Shown here one piece after another: positions 8,926-15,972 of a stretch of DNA of 64,000 nt; the first letter of the stretch is position 1, and the number at the start of each line of letters is the position of its first letter. The DNA is taken from assembly GCA_947456305.1 (NCBI GenBank), contig CANGPN010000009.1, positions 36,916 through 100,915 of the forward strand, in the 5' to 3' direction. The DNA is from Comamonadaceae bacterium (GTDB taxonomy: Bacteria; Pseudomonadota; Gammaproteobacteria; Burkholderiales; Burkholderiaceae_C). A program made the position numbers and the translations under genes. Below the pieces are notes generated by a model. That model worked only from the letters and a program-made list of their open reading frames with translations. It made no database searches and was not told the DNA's origin.

Positions 8926-9249
8926 TTAAATCACGCCAATCACCAACATCATGTCTCTGTCGACCGCGCGCATTTTTTCAACTTCCAGTAGACCAAAGGT
9001 TTCGCCGACTTTGCTGCGTGGCAAAGTGGACAATTTGTCCACCATCACTTGTGATGTTTGTCGCAATCCATTCTCGGCTGAAGGTTCCACGGTAACCCTG
9101 AATTCAGCTGTGCGCAGATTGCTGCTTACTGGGCACAGCACCAGGCTGTCCAATTCGTTTAGCAAATCGTTTTGAATGACAAGTGCTGGGCGAGGTTTGC
9201 CATAGTCAACTGGCAAAGATACCGTGAAAAGGCCGCCACGTTTCGTCAT
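8926..9249 (-). CDS. mazF: MazF/PemK-family toxin (type II toxin-antitoxin)
   Basis: A 107-residue ribonuclease toxin of the PemK/MazF family that cuts mRNA. Seen: MTKRGGLFTVSLPVDYGKPRPALVIQNDL at the N terminus, then LCPVSSNLRTAEFRVTVEPS, then SQVMVDKLSTLPRSKVGETFG, all typical. The ATG at 9249 was chosen because GAGG sits 7 bp before it and it overlaps the antitoxin stop as ATGA. A TTG two codons earlier is less likely. It forms an operon with the upstream antitoxin. The complete motifs suggest it is functional. Confidence 0.88.
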   Translation of the reverse strand: MTKRGGLFTVSLPVDYGKPRPALVIQNDLLNELDSLVLCPVSSNLRTAEFRVTVEPSAENGLRQTSQVMVDKLSTLPRSKVGETFGLLEVEKMRAVDRDMMLVIGVI

Positions 9250-9467
9250 TGCCAACCCTCAATGAGGCCAACAGCTTCTGTAGTCATACCCAGCACGTCG
9301 GTTTCTGCCGGGTCTTCTTTCAAAGCAAGACATTGCAATCGCAATGCGTCGGCATAGCTTTGCGACCGCGTATCGGGCACCCAAAATTGCACAGGTCTGA
9401 GTCCCGCGGCCCGCATGCGTTCTCTAGAGCGAGCCACTTTGAGTGCAGATTTATTGAGGTTCGACAT
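9246..9467 (-). CDS. MazE-family antitoxin (DUF3018)
   Basis: A 73-residue antitoxin preceding and overlapping the MazF-like toxin by 4 bp. The N terminus is basic (SALKVARSRERMRAAGLRPVQFWVPDTRS), fitting the DUF3018 group that includes DNA-binding antitoxins, and the C-terminal half is acidic and would wrap the toxin. A GGAG ribosome site lies about 7 bp before the ATG. Such antitoxins usually repress their own operon; no operator could be picked out confidently. Confidence 0.82.
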   Translation of the reverse strand: MSNLNKSALKVARSRERMRAAGLRPVQFWVPDTRSQSYADALRLQCLALKEDPAETDVLGMTTEAVGLIEGWQ

Positions 9468-9554
9468 GAAAGACTCCTTTTCAAGCTAGGCAAGCCCGGT
9501 AAAACGTTACCTATGCTCATGGCTTTACGCAAGCAATTCAAAGAGGGTAAACCT

Positions 9555-9866
9555 TTATTTCAACCGTATCTCAACCGTCTTCCCCACCGCCCTAGCCGCT
9601 TTAATGAGCGTATCCAATTGAATAGATAAATTGTTAGGGTCAAGCACACGGTCAAGTTGCGAACGGCTCGTCACCATGCGCTGTGCCATAGCCACTTTGC
9701 TGATGTTTCCGGCTTGCATGGCATCACTCAGTTGCTCGGCCAATGCACGCTTTAAGGCGCGGGCTTGCACTGCTTCATACATGCCATCTTCAATCAAGAA
9801 GTCATCAAAGCTGCTTCCCGAGTGTTTGTTGGGTTTAGTTGTTTTGCGTGAGTTTGTTTGTTTCAA
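9555..9866 (-). CDS. XRE-family antitoxin-like protein, orphan
   Basis: A 103-residue protein with a short basic N terminus, then SSFDDFLIEDGMYEAVQARALKRALAEQL. The helix-turn-helix segment is NISKVAMAQRMVTSRSQLDRVLDP. This is the standard layout of HigA-like antitoxins whose RelE-type toxin is normally encoded just upstream. Here only 66 bp separate it from boxA, so the toxin is missing. The frame starts with TTG, which matches the family N terminus better than the internal ATG at residue 29. Confidence 0.7.
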   Translation of the reverse strand: MKQTNSRKTTKPNKHSGSSFDDFLIEDGMYEAVQARALKRALAEQLSDAMQAGNISKVAMAQRMVTSRSQLDRVLDPNNLSIQLDTLIKAARAVGKTVEIRLK

Positions 9867-9932
9867 GGCAGAGTCTCAATGCGTTTTTTGAAGTGTACTT
9901 TTAAAGGTACAAATCACGCAAGCCACACGCCC

Positions 9933-11201
9933 TCAATAAGTCTCCAACTGCAACCTGCCCTCTTGCTTCAATCTCTCGGCAACAGAAGCCCAATCCAAAC
10001 CTGCGCCCACAGCAATGTCGTGCAAGGCCTGCAACACGCCTTCTTCCATGCTCTTCAAACCGCAGACATAAAAATGCGTTTGCGGGTCTTGCAGCAAAGT
10101 CGCCAGTTCGGTGGACGCGTCGCGCATCGCGTCTTGCACATAGCGTTTGGGCGCGCCGGGTGTGCGTGAAAACGCAAAGTGGATATCGATGAAATCTTTG
10201 GGCAGTTTTTGCAACGGCCCGAAGTAGGGCAACTCTTGTTGGGTGCGCGCGCCGAAAAACAGCATCAGCTTGCCGCCTTGAAATTTGCCGTTCGCTTGTA
10301 TGCGTCTGCGCCACTCGGTCATGCCGCGCATGGGCGCGCTGCCGGTGCCGGTGCAAATCATCACCAGGTGGCTGCCGGGGTGGTTGGGCATCAAAAAACT
10401 GCTGCCGAACGGACCTATCACTTGAACGCTGTCGCCGGTTTTCAAATCGCACAAATAGTTGGACGCCACGCCTTTGACGGCTTGACCTTGGTGGTCTTGC
10501 ACCACGCGTTTCACTGTGAGCGACAAGTTGTTGTATCCGGCGCGCTCGCCGTTGCGCGGGCTGGCCACAGAGTATTGGCGCGCATGGTGCGGCTTGCCGT
10601 TGGCATCCACGCCGGGCGGCACGATGCCTACCGATTGACCTTCAAGCACAGGAAACGGCATGCTGCCAAAGTCCAGCACGATGTGATGTGTTTCGTTGTC
10701 TGTGCCCGCTTCATTCACTTGCATATTGCCGACCACCGTCGCGGTGATGGGCGACTTGGAGCCGTGCAAATTCGTGTACGGATGCGCGGCAGACCAAGGC
10801 GGCACAACAGCGCCCATGGCTGCGGTATTGAGCGCGGGCGCAGCGGTACTGGTGGTTGGCACGGACGTGGCCAATGTTTCAAACGCGGTGCTGCCTGAAA
10901 CTTGCGAAGTGGCTGGCAATGCATCCACCGCTTGCGCGGCGGGCAATTCGTCCCATGACAACTGCTCCTCTAATGTGTAAGCCTTGCTGCGCAACACTGG
11001 TAACCAATGGTCAATCGAGCCTGTGGGACAAGGCGGCACGCAAGCCATGCAGTGGTTGCATTTGTCGGGGTCGACAACGTAGTTGCGGCTGTCATGTGTG
11101 ACTGCGCCGACGGGACAGGTAGCTTCGCAGGTGTTGCAGCGTATGCACACTTCAGGGTCGATCACGTGTTGCTGTAGCAGTTCGGCGGTGTCTGTACTCA
11201 T
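9933..11201 (-). CDS. boxA: Benzoyl-CoA 2,3-epoxidase reductase component BoxA
   Basis: A 422-residue NADPH-dependent reductase that feeds electrons to the epoxidase BoxB in the aerobic box pathway of benzoate breakdown. Two 4Fe-4S motifs lie at the N terminus (CIRCNTCEATCPVGA from residue 19 and CNHCMACVPPCPTGSIDHW). A variable alanine-rich linker follows, then an FAD-binding domain (RQYSVASPRNG) and an NADPH-binding domain (MICTGTGSAPMRGM, LMLFFGAR, FYVCGLKSMEEGV). It is separated from boxB by an unusual 654-bp repeat-filled spacer, so co-transcription is likely but not certain. Confidence 0.95.
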   Translation of the reverse strand: MSTDTAELLQQHVIDPEVCIRCNTCEATCPVGAVTHDSRNYVVDPDKCNHCMACVPPCPTGSIDHWLPVLRSKAYTLEEQLSWDELPAAQAVDALPATSQVSGSTAFETLATSVPTTSTAAPALNTAAMGAVVPPWSAAHPYTNLHGSKSPITATVVGNMQVNEAGTDNETHHIVLDFGSMPFPVLEGQSVGIVPPGVDANGKPHHARQYSVASPRNGERAGYNNLSLTVKRVVQDHQGQAVKGVASNYLCDLKTGDSVQVIGPFGSSFLMPNHPGSHLVMICTGTGSAPMRGMTEWRRRIQANGKFQGGKLMLFFGARTQQELPYFGPLQKLPKDFIDIHFAFSRTPGAPKRYVQDAMRDASTELATLLQDPQTHFYVCGLKSMEEGVLQALHDIAVGAGLDWASVAERLKQEGRLQLETY

Positions 11202-11324
11202 GGCTTTGTTTCTTGGTGACGTTGTAGTGATTGTGTCTGCAAATGCTTGGGGCTTTGTTTATCAGTTGTTTACTGAGTGATTGTTTTGTTCTTCGTGGCG
11301 GTTTGTGATGAGCCCAAGGCCATA

Positions 11325-11382
11325 CAGGCCGGGGCCGGGTTCCTCATGCGCAAGCTTGAAATCGTCACCCGGCCCCGGCCTG
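11325..11382 (-). repeat. Conserved-loop hairpin element, copy 1 (inverted)
   Basis: A perfect 16-bp stem (CAGGCCGGGGCCGGGT and its complement) closes a 26-base loop. Read on the minus strand, the loop contains the core CAAGCTTGCGCATGAGG, which is also in copies 2 and 3, while the outer stem sequence differs completely from theirs. Confidence 0.85.
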
Positions 11383-11495
11383 CATGTCCTCTGCGAAGTT
11401 GCGCTCTGTGTTTACGGTGCATCCCAAGCTGAAACGGCAGTGAAAGTGCATTTTCCCATTCGAGGACATGCTTAACATGCCATACGCAGCGCGGT

Positions 11496-11557
11496 GGCAG
11501 CGGCAGGCGGGGTAACGATTTCAAGCTTGCGCATGAGGAACCCCGCCTGCCGTTGCC
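11496..11557 (+). repeat. Conserved-loop hairpin element, copy 2
   Basis: An 18-bp stem (GGCAGCGGCAGGCGGGGT paired with 11540-11557) with a single G-T pair closes a 26-base loop carrying CAAGCTTGCGCATGAGG. It is in the opposite orientation to copy 1. Confidence 0.85.
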
Positions 11558-11649
11558 GTCAAGCGAGCTCAGCACTTAAGCACATGACGACACAAAACTC
11601 GTTGCCGCCAAGCGAGCTCAGCACTTGAGCCAGTCACCACACAAACTTC
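11552..11649 (+). repeat. 49-bp tandem repeat pair, first array
   Basis: Two successive units begin GTTGCCGTCAAGCGAGCTCA at 11552 and GTTGCCGCCAAGCGAGCTCA at 11601. They share the TCAGCACTT core and ACACAAACT-like ends, with the second unit more diverged. The array directly follows hairpin copy 2. Confidence 0.75.
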
Positions 11650-11714
11650 ACTGCCTCGACATCAGTTCAGCAAAAGCAAAACCTTGCACGCAAATAACGC
11701 AGTTCACAGCACAG

Positions 11715-11776
11715 TGGCAGCGGCAGGCGGGGTGACGATTTCAAGCTTGCGCATGAGGAGCCCCGCCTGTCGTTGC
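11715..11776 (+). repeat. Conserved-loop hairpin element, copy 3
   Basis: The left arm is identical to copy 2 (GGCAGCGGCAGGCGGGGT). The right arm (11759-11776) has three changes from perfect pairing, and each becomes a G-T pair, so an RNA of the plus strand would still fold. The loop differs from copy 2 at one base. Confidence 0.85.
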
Positions 11777-11850
11777 CGCCAAGCGGGTTCAGCACTTAAG
11801 CACATGACGACACAAAACTCGTTGCCGACGCGCGGGTTCAGCCCTCAAGC
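11771..11850 (+). repeat. 49-bp tandem repeat pair, second array
   Basis: Units start at 11771 (GTTGCCGCCAAGCGGGTTCA) and 11820 (GTTGCCGACGCGCGGGTTCA), again 49 bp apart and following a hairpin. The array is a duplicate of the first array at a distance of 219 bp. The last unit runs up to the boxB stop codon. Confidence 0.7.
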
Positions 11851-11855
11851 GGCAA

Positions 11856-13283
11856 TCAGTTGAAACGAACGTACTCGAAATCAACCGGCTGACGATTGAT
11901 ACCAATCGCAGGTGGCGCAATCCAGTTCGCAAACTTGCCCGGCTCAGCCACACGCCCCATCAGACTTTGTACAAACGCACGGTCTTCAGCCGTCGGCAAC
12001 CATTCGCCCACTTTGGCATTCCATTCGTTGTCGGACACCACGCGGCCATCCGGTGACACCTTGGCGCCGGACAAAGCGCCGATGTTGCGGTGAAACGCTT
12101 TGTGCGGCACGCTCAAACGGTGCGGCAAACCGGCTTTCTCAATCACACGGTTCCAACGATCCACACCACCGACAGAGTCTTTGATGTAGTCGTCGCGCAG
12201 CACTTCGTTCAACGCATTCAGCATAGGCACTTCTTTTTCTTGCAACTGCCCGTTGACCACGTGCAGCACCTTGTACGTCTGGCCGCGCAACATATGGTCG
12301 TCGTCGCGCTTGGTTTCTTCATAGCGACCTTTGATGCCTGTCGAATAAAACGTGGCCGCGTTGCTGGACTCGTCCGCGCCAAACAAGTCGATGGTCACGC
12401 TGAAGTGGAAATTCAGGTAACGCTGAATCGTCGGTAAATCGATCACGCCTGCTGCGCGCAGTTTGCCCACGTCGTCGGTCTTCAATTCATTCATGGCGGC
12501 GCAGGTGCGCTGAATCACGCGGCTGATGCCGGACTCGCCGACAAACATGTGGTGTGCTTCTTCGGTCAGCATGAACTTGGTGGTGCGCGCCAACGGGTCG
12601 AAACTGCTTTCCGCCAAAGCGCACAACTGAAACTTGCCATCACGGTCGGTGAAATAAGTGAACATGAAGAAGCTCAGCCAATCCGGTGTCTCTTCGTTGA
12701 AGGCTTGCAAAATGCGCGGGTTGTCTTCCTGACCGCTGCGACGCTCAAGCAGCGCCTCGGCTTCTTCGCGGCCATCGCGGCCGAAATGCTTGTGCAGCAA
12801 ATACACCATGGCCCACAGGTGACGGCCTTCTTCCACGTTGATCTGAAACAGATTGCGCAAGTCGTACATGCTAGGGGCGGTCTTGCCCAAGTGACGCTGC
12901 TGCTCGACAGACGCAGGCTCTGTGTCGCCTTGCGTGACGATGATGCGGCGCAAGTTCGCACGGTGTTCGCCAGGCACGTCTTGCCAAGCCTTCTCGCCTT
13001 TGTGGTCGCCGAAGTGAATCGTGCGATCCGCTTCGCCCTGGTTCAAGAAAATGCCCCAACGGTAGTCGCGCATCTTCACGTGGCCGAATTGCGCCCAGCC
13101 TTGCGGGTCGACGCTGACAGCGGTGCGCAAATACACCTCGTTGTCGGTCGTGCCTTCGGGGCCCATGTCGTCCCACCAGTTGATGAAGTTGGGCTGCCAT
13201 TGCTCCAAGGCGCGCTGCAATGTGCGGTCGCTGCCCAGGTCCACGTTGTTCGGGATTTTTTCGCTGTAGTTGATGGCTGACAT
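11856..13283 (-). CDS. boxB: Benzoyl-CoA 2,3-epoxidase, oxygenase component BoxB
   Basis: A 475-residue diiron oxygenase that epoxidises the ring of benzoyl-CoA using electrons from BoxA. The ferritin-like core shows carboxylate and histidine ligand candidates: VEEGRHLWAMVYLLHKHFG and LTEEAHHMFVGESGI, the expected paired E/EXXH patterns. The length and the C terminus (GINRQPVDFEYVRFN) match the family. It lies downstream of boxC, with a short spacer holding GGGGTCAGACCCC-type repeats, and upstream of boxA, all on the minus strand. Confidence 0.95.
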   Translation of the reverse strand: MSAINYSEKIPNNVDLGSDRTLQRALEQWQPNFINWWDDMGPEGTTDNEVYLRTAVSVDPQGWAQFGHVKMRDYRWGIFLNQGEADRTIHFGDHKGEKAWQDVPGEHRANLRRIIVTQGDTEPASVEQQRHLGKTAPSMYDLRNLFQINVEEGRHLWAMVYLLHKHFGRDGREEAEALLERRSGQEDNPRILQAFNEETPDWLSFFMFTYFTDRDGKFQLCALAESSFDPLARTTKFMLTEEAHHMFVGESGISRVIQRTCAAMNELKTDDVGKLRAAGVIDLPTIQRYLNFHFSVTIDLFGADESSNAATFYSTGIKGRYEETKRDDDHMLRGQTYKVLHVVNGQLQEKEVPMLNALNEVLRDDYIKDSVGGVDRWNRVIEKAGLPHRLSVPHKAFHRNIGALSGAKVSPDGRVVSDNEWNAKVGEWLPTAEDRAFVQSLMGRVAEPGKFANWIAPPAIGINRQPVDFEYVRFN

Positions 13284-13318
13284 GGGTACTCCAGAGTGTT
13301 TAAAAGTGAAAAAAATAA

Positions 13319-13387
13319 TTGGGGTCAGACCCCGATTAATCCTTGATTAAAAGCGAAGGGAATTAATTGGAGTCTGACCCCGATTAA
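13319..13387. repeat. GGGGTCAGACCCC-type repeat pair between boxC and boxB
   Basis: TTGGGGTCAGACCCCGATTA at 13319 and TTGGAGTCTGACCCCGATTA at 13367 are two copies of a short palindromic motif 48 bp apart. The same motif family occurs inside metG at 18.95-19.05 kb, so this is a dispersed palindromic repeat and not a local operator. Confidence 0.75.
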
Positions 13388-13400
13388 AGACCCTAATGAA

Positions 13401-15065
13401 TCAGACGCGGTTCATGTCAAAAGCGGCTTTCTCGCCTTTGCCGTACACCTTTAACGCGCCCTTGTCACCGACCGCATTCGGCCGGTTGAAGATCCAGTTC
13501 TGCCAAGCCGACAAGCGGCCGAAGATGCGTGTTTCCATGGACTCTTTCTGGCTGAAGCGCAGGTTGGCTTCCAAGCCGGTGAGTGAGTCGGGCGACATGG
13601 CGGCGCGTTCTTCGATGGCGATGCGCAATTCATCCGCCCAGTCAATGTCATCCGGCGCAGCGGTGACCAAACCCAGCACCAAGGCTTTGTCTGCGTCCAA
13701 CGCTTGACCAACTACCGCACGCACGGCTTCCATTGGCGCAGTCTCTTCGTAAAAACGGCGCTGCAAACGCGACTGGTGGTTCACCATGGGGAACACGCCG
13801 AAATTCACGTCACTCAAAGCAATGTGGGGCGCGGTGTCAGGCGCATCCGGCAATGCCAACATGTAAGCGCGATCTGCAGCAAAAGCCAGTTCAGCCAATG
13901 TGCCTGCAAAGCATGAGCCTTCATCAATCAAGGCAAACATGGAACGTGAAGACACATCCAAACGCGCCAACGTGCGGCGCAACAAACCTGTGGTTTCTTT
14001 CACCAGCCAATGGTCTTGATGCTGCATCAACACCGCATCTGATTGCAATGCCAGTTTGGCGTCGCCTTGTGTACGCAGCAGCCAAGTGCCGATGTCGAGT
14101 TCGTTGGTGCGCAAACTCAAAATTGCGTCGTCCAATTCGCGCGCCATTTGCAACGGGTACCAACTGTCACCGGCTGCTTGAATCTCAGACACATCACTCA
14201 ACACTTTGCCTACAGGTGCTGAGACGCAAATAGTGGCCGTGCGTTTTTCGCGGTCGATATCGACTTTCACATAGGTGTAGTGCAAGCTGTCGGCTGTTAC
14301 TGTTTTGTTCAAAGGATGAAGCTTCACGCCCTGGCCTTTTGCAGCAGCGCCTGATCGTTGGCTGCTTGCTGCGAGTTGCGCGGCACGTTCAGACACAGCT
14401 GTCGTGAATTGCGCGGGTTTGGCAATCGCATCGACCAAACGCCAATCAACGGCACGCTGACCGCGCACGCCTTCCACACTGGTGCAAAAAATGTCCGCAT
14501 GGTCGTGACGCACATGGCGCTTGTCGGTGACGCGGGTCAAACCGCCGGTGCCGGGCAACACGCCAAGCAATGGCACTTCAGGCAATGACACGCTGCTGGA
14601 GCGGTCGTCGACCAGCAATATCTCGTCACACGCCAAGGCCAACTCGTAGCCGCCACCGGCACACGCGCCATTCACGGCGGCCAGAAATTTCAATCCGCCG
14701 TGTCGGCTGCTGTCTTCCAAACCATTGCGTGTTTCATTGGTGAATTTGCAAAAGTTAACCTTCCATGCATGGGTAGATAAACCCAACATGAAGATGTTCG
14801 CGCCCGAGCAAAAAATGCGGTCTTTCAAGCTGGTGACCACCACGGCTTTCACCTCAGGGTGCTCAAAGCGCAAACGTTGCACCGCGTCGTTCAATTCAAT
14901 GTCCACGCCCAAGTCATATGAATTGAGTTTGAGTTTGTAGCCAGGCAGGATGCCGCCGTCTTCTTGTATGTCAAGCGACAAGGTGGCAATCTCGCCATCC
15001 ACGGTGAAAGACCAGTGGCGGTAGTGTTCGGGGCTGGTCTGGTAATTGACAGAAAAATCGGTCAT
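13401..15065 (-). CDS. boxC: 2,3-Epoxybenzoyl-CoA dihydrolase BoxC
   Basis: A 554-residue member of the enoyl-CoA hydratase superfamily that opens the epoxide ring made by BoxAB. The crotonase-like N-terminal half shows VTSLKDRIFCSGANIFMLG and the oxyanion region FLAAVNGACAGGGYELALACDEIL, followed by LPEVPLLGVLPGTGGLTRV. The C-terminal half is a second crotonase-like domain (FALIDEGSCFAGTLAELAFAADRAYML). The ATG at 15065 was chosen because AAGGAA precedes it and the product starts MTDFSVNYQTSP; an upstream in-frame start adds ten unsupported residues. It is the first gene after boxR and probably heads the operon. Confidence 0.95.
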   Translation of the reverse strand: MTDFSVNYQTSPEHYRHWSFTVDGEIATLSLDIQEDGGILPGYKLKLNSYDLGVDIELNDAVQRLRFEHPEVKAVVVTSLKDRIFCSGANIFMLGLSTHAWKVNFCKFTNETRNGLEDSSRHGGLKFLAAVNGACAGGGYELALACDEILLVDDRSSSVSLPEVPLLGVLPGTGGLTRVTDKRHVRHDHADIFCTSVEGVRGQRAVDWRLVDAIAKPAQFTTAVSERAAQLAASSQRSGAAAKGQGVKLHPLNKTVTADSLHYTYVKVDIDREKRTATICVSAPVGKVLSDVSEIQAAGDSWYPLQMARELDDAILSLRTNELDIGTWLLRTQGDAKLALQSDAVLMQHQDHWLVKETTGLLRRTLARLDVSSRSMFALIDEGSCFAGTLAELAFAADRAYMLALPDAPDTAPHIALSDVNFGVFPMVNHQSRLQRRFYEETAPMEAVRAVVGQALDADKALVLGLVTAAPDDIDWADELRIAIEERAAMSPDSLTGLEANLRFSQKESMETRIFGRLSAWQNWIFNRPNAVGDKGALKVYGKGEKAAFDMNRV

Positions 15066-15117
15066 GGCATTTCCTTGGGTTGTACGCTCAGGCACATCGG
15101 TTCAACTGGCGAAGGTG

Positions 15118-15131
15118 TGCATGATCTTGCA
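15118..15131. promoter_or_regulatory. TGCA-N6-TGCA operator-like site 1 (boxC promoter)
   Basis: TGCATGATCTTGCA fits the half-site and spacing pattern of TGCA-type operators described for the BzdR/BoxR regulator group. It lies about 53 bp before the boxC start. Binding by BoxR is inferred. Confidence 0.55.
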
Positions 15132-15148
15132 TAAAGTTTCTAACTTAA

Positions 15149-15162
15149 TGCAATATATTGCA
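15149..15162. promoter_or_regulatory. TGCA-N6-TGCA operator-like site 2 (boxC promoter)
   Basis: TGCAATATATTGCA is a perfect palindrome with the same six-base spacer. It starts 31 bp from site 1 and sits directly after the boxR stop codon, in the 98-bp boxR-boxC gap. Confidence 0.6.
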
Positions 15163-15163
15163 A

Positions 15164-15937
15164 CTACACTAGGGTTTGGCAATATTTTTTGAGCGCCTGA
15201 AAGCAGTCTTCTTGCGATTGAGCGCTGGTGTTCAACTGCCAGTCTGCGCGGGCGTAAGACGGGCTGCGGTCTTGCAGAATCCGGCGCAAATCGCCCATGG
15301 CCTCAGGGCTGGCCGCCATCGGCCGGGTGTCACCCTGTGCCACCACCCGCGCCATGTGGTCTTCGGGGGTGGCTTGCAGCCAAACGGTGAAACACTGCGC
15401 CAGCAGCAACTGAAAACTCGCCTCATCAGACACCAGACCGCCGGGCGTGGCCAGCACCAAGTGAGAGTGTTGGGCCAGGCTGTCTTCCAAGGCGCGGCGC
15501 TCGTAGCGCCGGTAGGCCTGGGGCCCGTACAAACCATGGATTTCGCTGATGCTGCAACCGGCGAGGGTTTCGATGACTCGGCTGACTTCGACAAACACAA
15601 AGCCGAGTTCGCGCGCCAACCGCTGGCCCAGCGTGGATTTACCGGCACCGCGCAGGCCGATGAGCGCAATATGCTGATGACGCGACTTAACGCTGACGGC
15701 CTCTTCCAAAATCAGGCTGGCCAGGCCGCACTGCAAGGCCTTGGCCACCTGCAACAGCACCAGCACCGAGGCGTTGCCGGTACCTGCCTCCAGGTTGGCC
15801 CAATGCCGCTCAGACACCTGAGCCCGGGCGGCGGCGGCCTTGCGCGTGAGTCCGCGACGCGAGCGCAAAGCACGCACACGCTCGCCCAGCGCGGTCAAAT
15901 AAGGATGCCGTTCTTCGGCAGATTCAGGTAAAGCCAT
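15164..15937 (-). CDS. boxR: BoxR, HTH plus shikimate-kinase-like regulator of the box pathway
   Basis: A 257-residue repressor that in related bacteria responds to benzoyl-CoA. The N terminus has an XRE-type helix-turn-helix (LGERVRALRSRRGLTRKAAAARAQVSERHWANLE, about residues 17-50). A linker leads to a shikimate-kinase-like domain with Walker A GLRGAGKSTLGQRLA (about residue 94), VEVSRVIETLAG and the glycine-rich ATPGGLV. In this family the kinase-like domain is thought to sense benzoyl-CoA instead of phosphorylating shikimate. TGCA-N6-TGCA sites lie before its own start and before boxC, consistent with autoregulation. Confidence 0.92.
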   Translation of the reverse strand: MALPESAEERHPYLTALGERVRALRSRRGLTRKAAAARAQVSERHWANLEAGTGNASVLVLLQVAKALQCGLASLILEEAVSVKSRHQHIALIGLRGAGKSTLGQRLARELGFVFVEVSRVIETLAGCSISEIHGLYGPQAYRRYERRALEDSLAQHSHLVLATPGGLVSDEASFQLLLAQCFTVWLQATPEDHMARVVAQGDTRPMAASPEAMGDLRRILQDRSPSYARADWQLNTSAQSQEDCFQALKKYCQTLV

Positions 15938-15940
15938 GTA

Positions 15941-15954
15941 TGCACTTTAATGCA
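15941..15954. promoter_or_regulatory. TGCA-N6-TGCA operator-like site 3 (boxR promoter)
   Basis: TGCACTTTAATGCA lies 4-17 bp upstream of the boxR start codon, with the same half-sites and spacer as the two sites before boxC. A repressor bound here would block boxR translation initiation or transcription, giving autoregulation. Confidence 0.55.
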
Positions 15955-15972
15955 TTACGGCTGGCTTGCCAA

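Larger units (their letters stand above)
11202..11855. other. Repeat-filled boxB-boxA spacer
   Basis: This 654-bp region has no credible gene. It holds three long hairpins with a shared loop (11325, 11496, 11715) and two pairs of 49-bp repeats. A segment of roughly 110 bp containing hairpin plus repeats occurs twice, 219 bp apart. Together these account for most of the sequence between about 11325 and the boxB stop codon. Confidence 0.8.

Noticed and set aside
11325..11776. Integron attC sites
   Set aside because: The hairpins resemble attC in size, but the expected GTTRRRY and RYYYAAC ends are not present, and no integrase or cassette genes are seen.
11552..11850. CRISPR-like array
   Set aside because: The 49-bp units are directly adjacent or widely separated, without unique spacers of constant length, and no cas genes are present.
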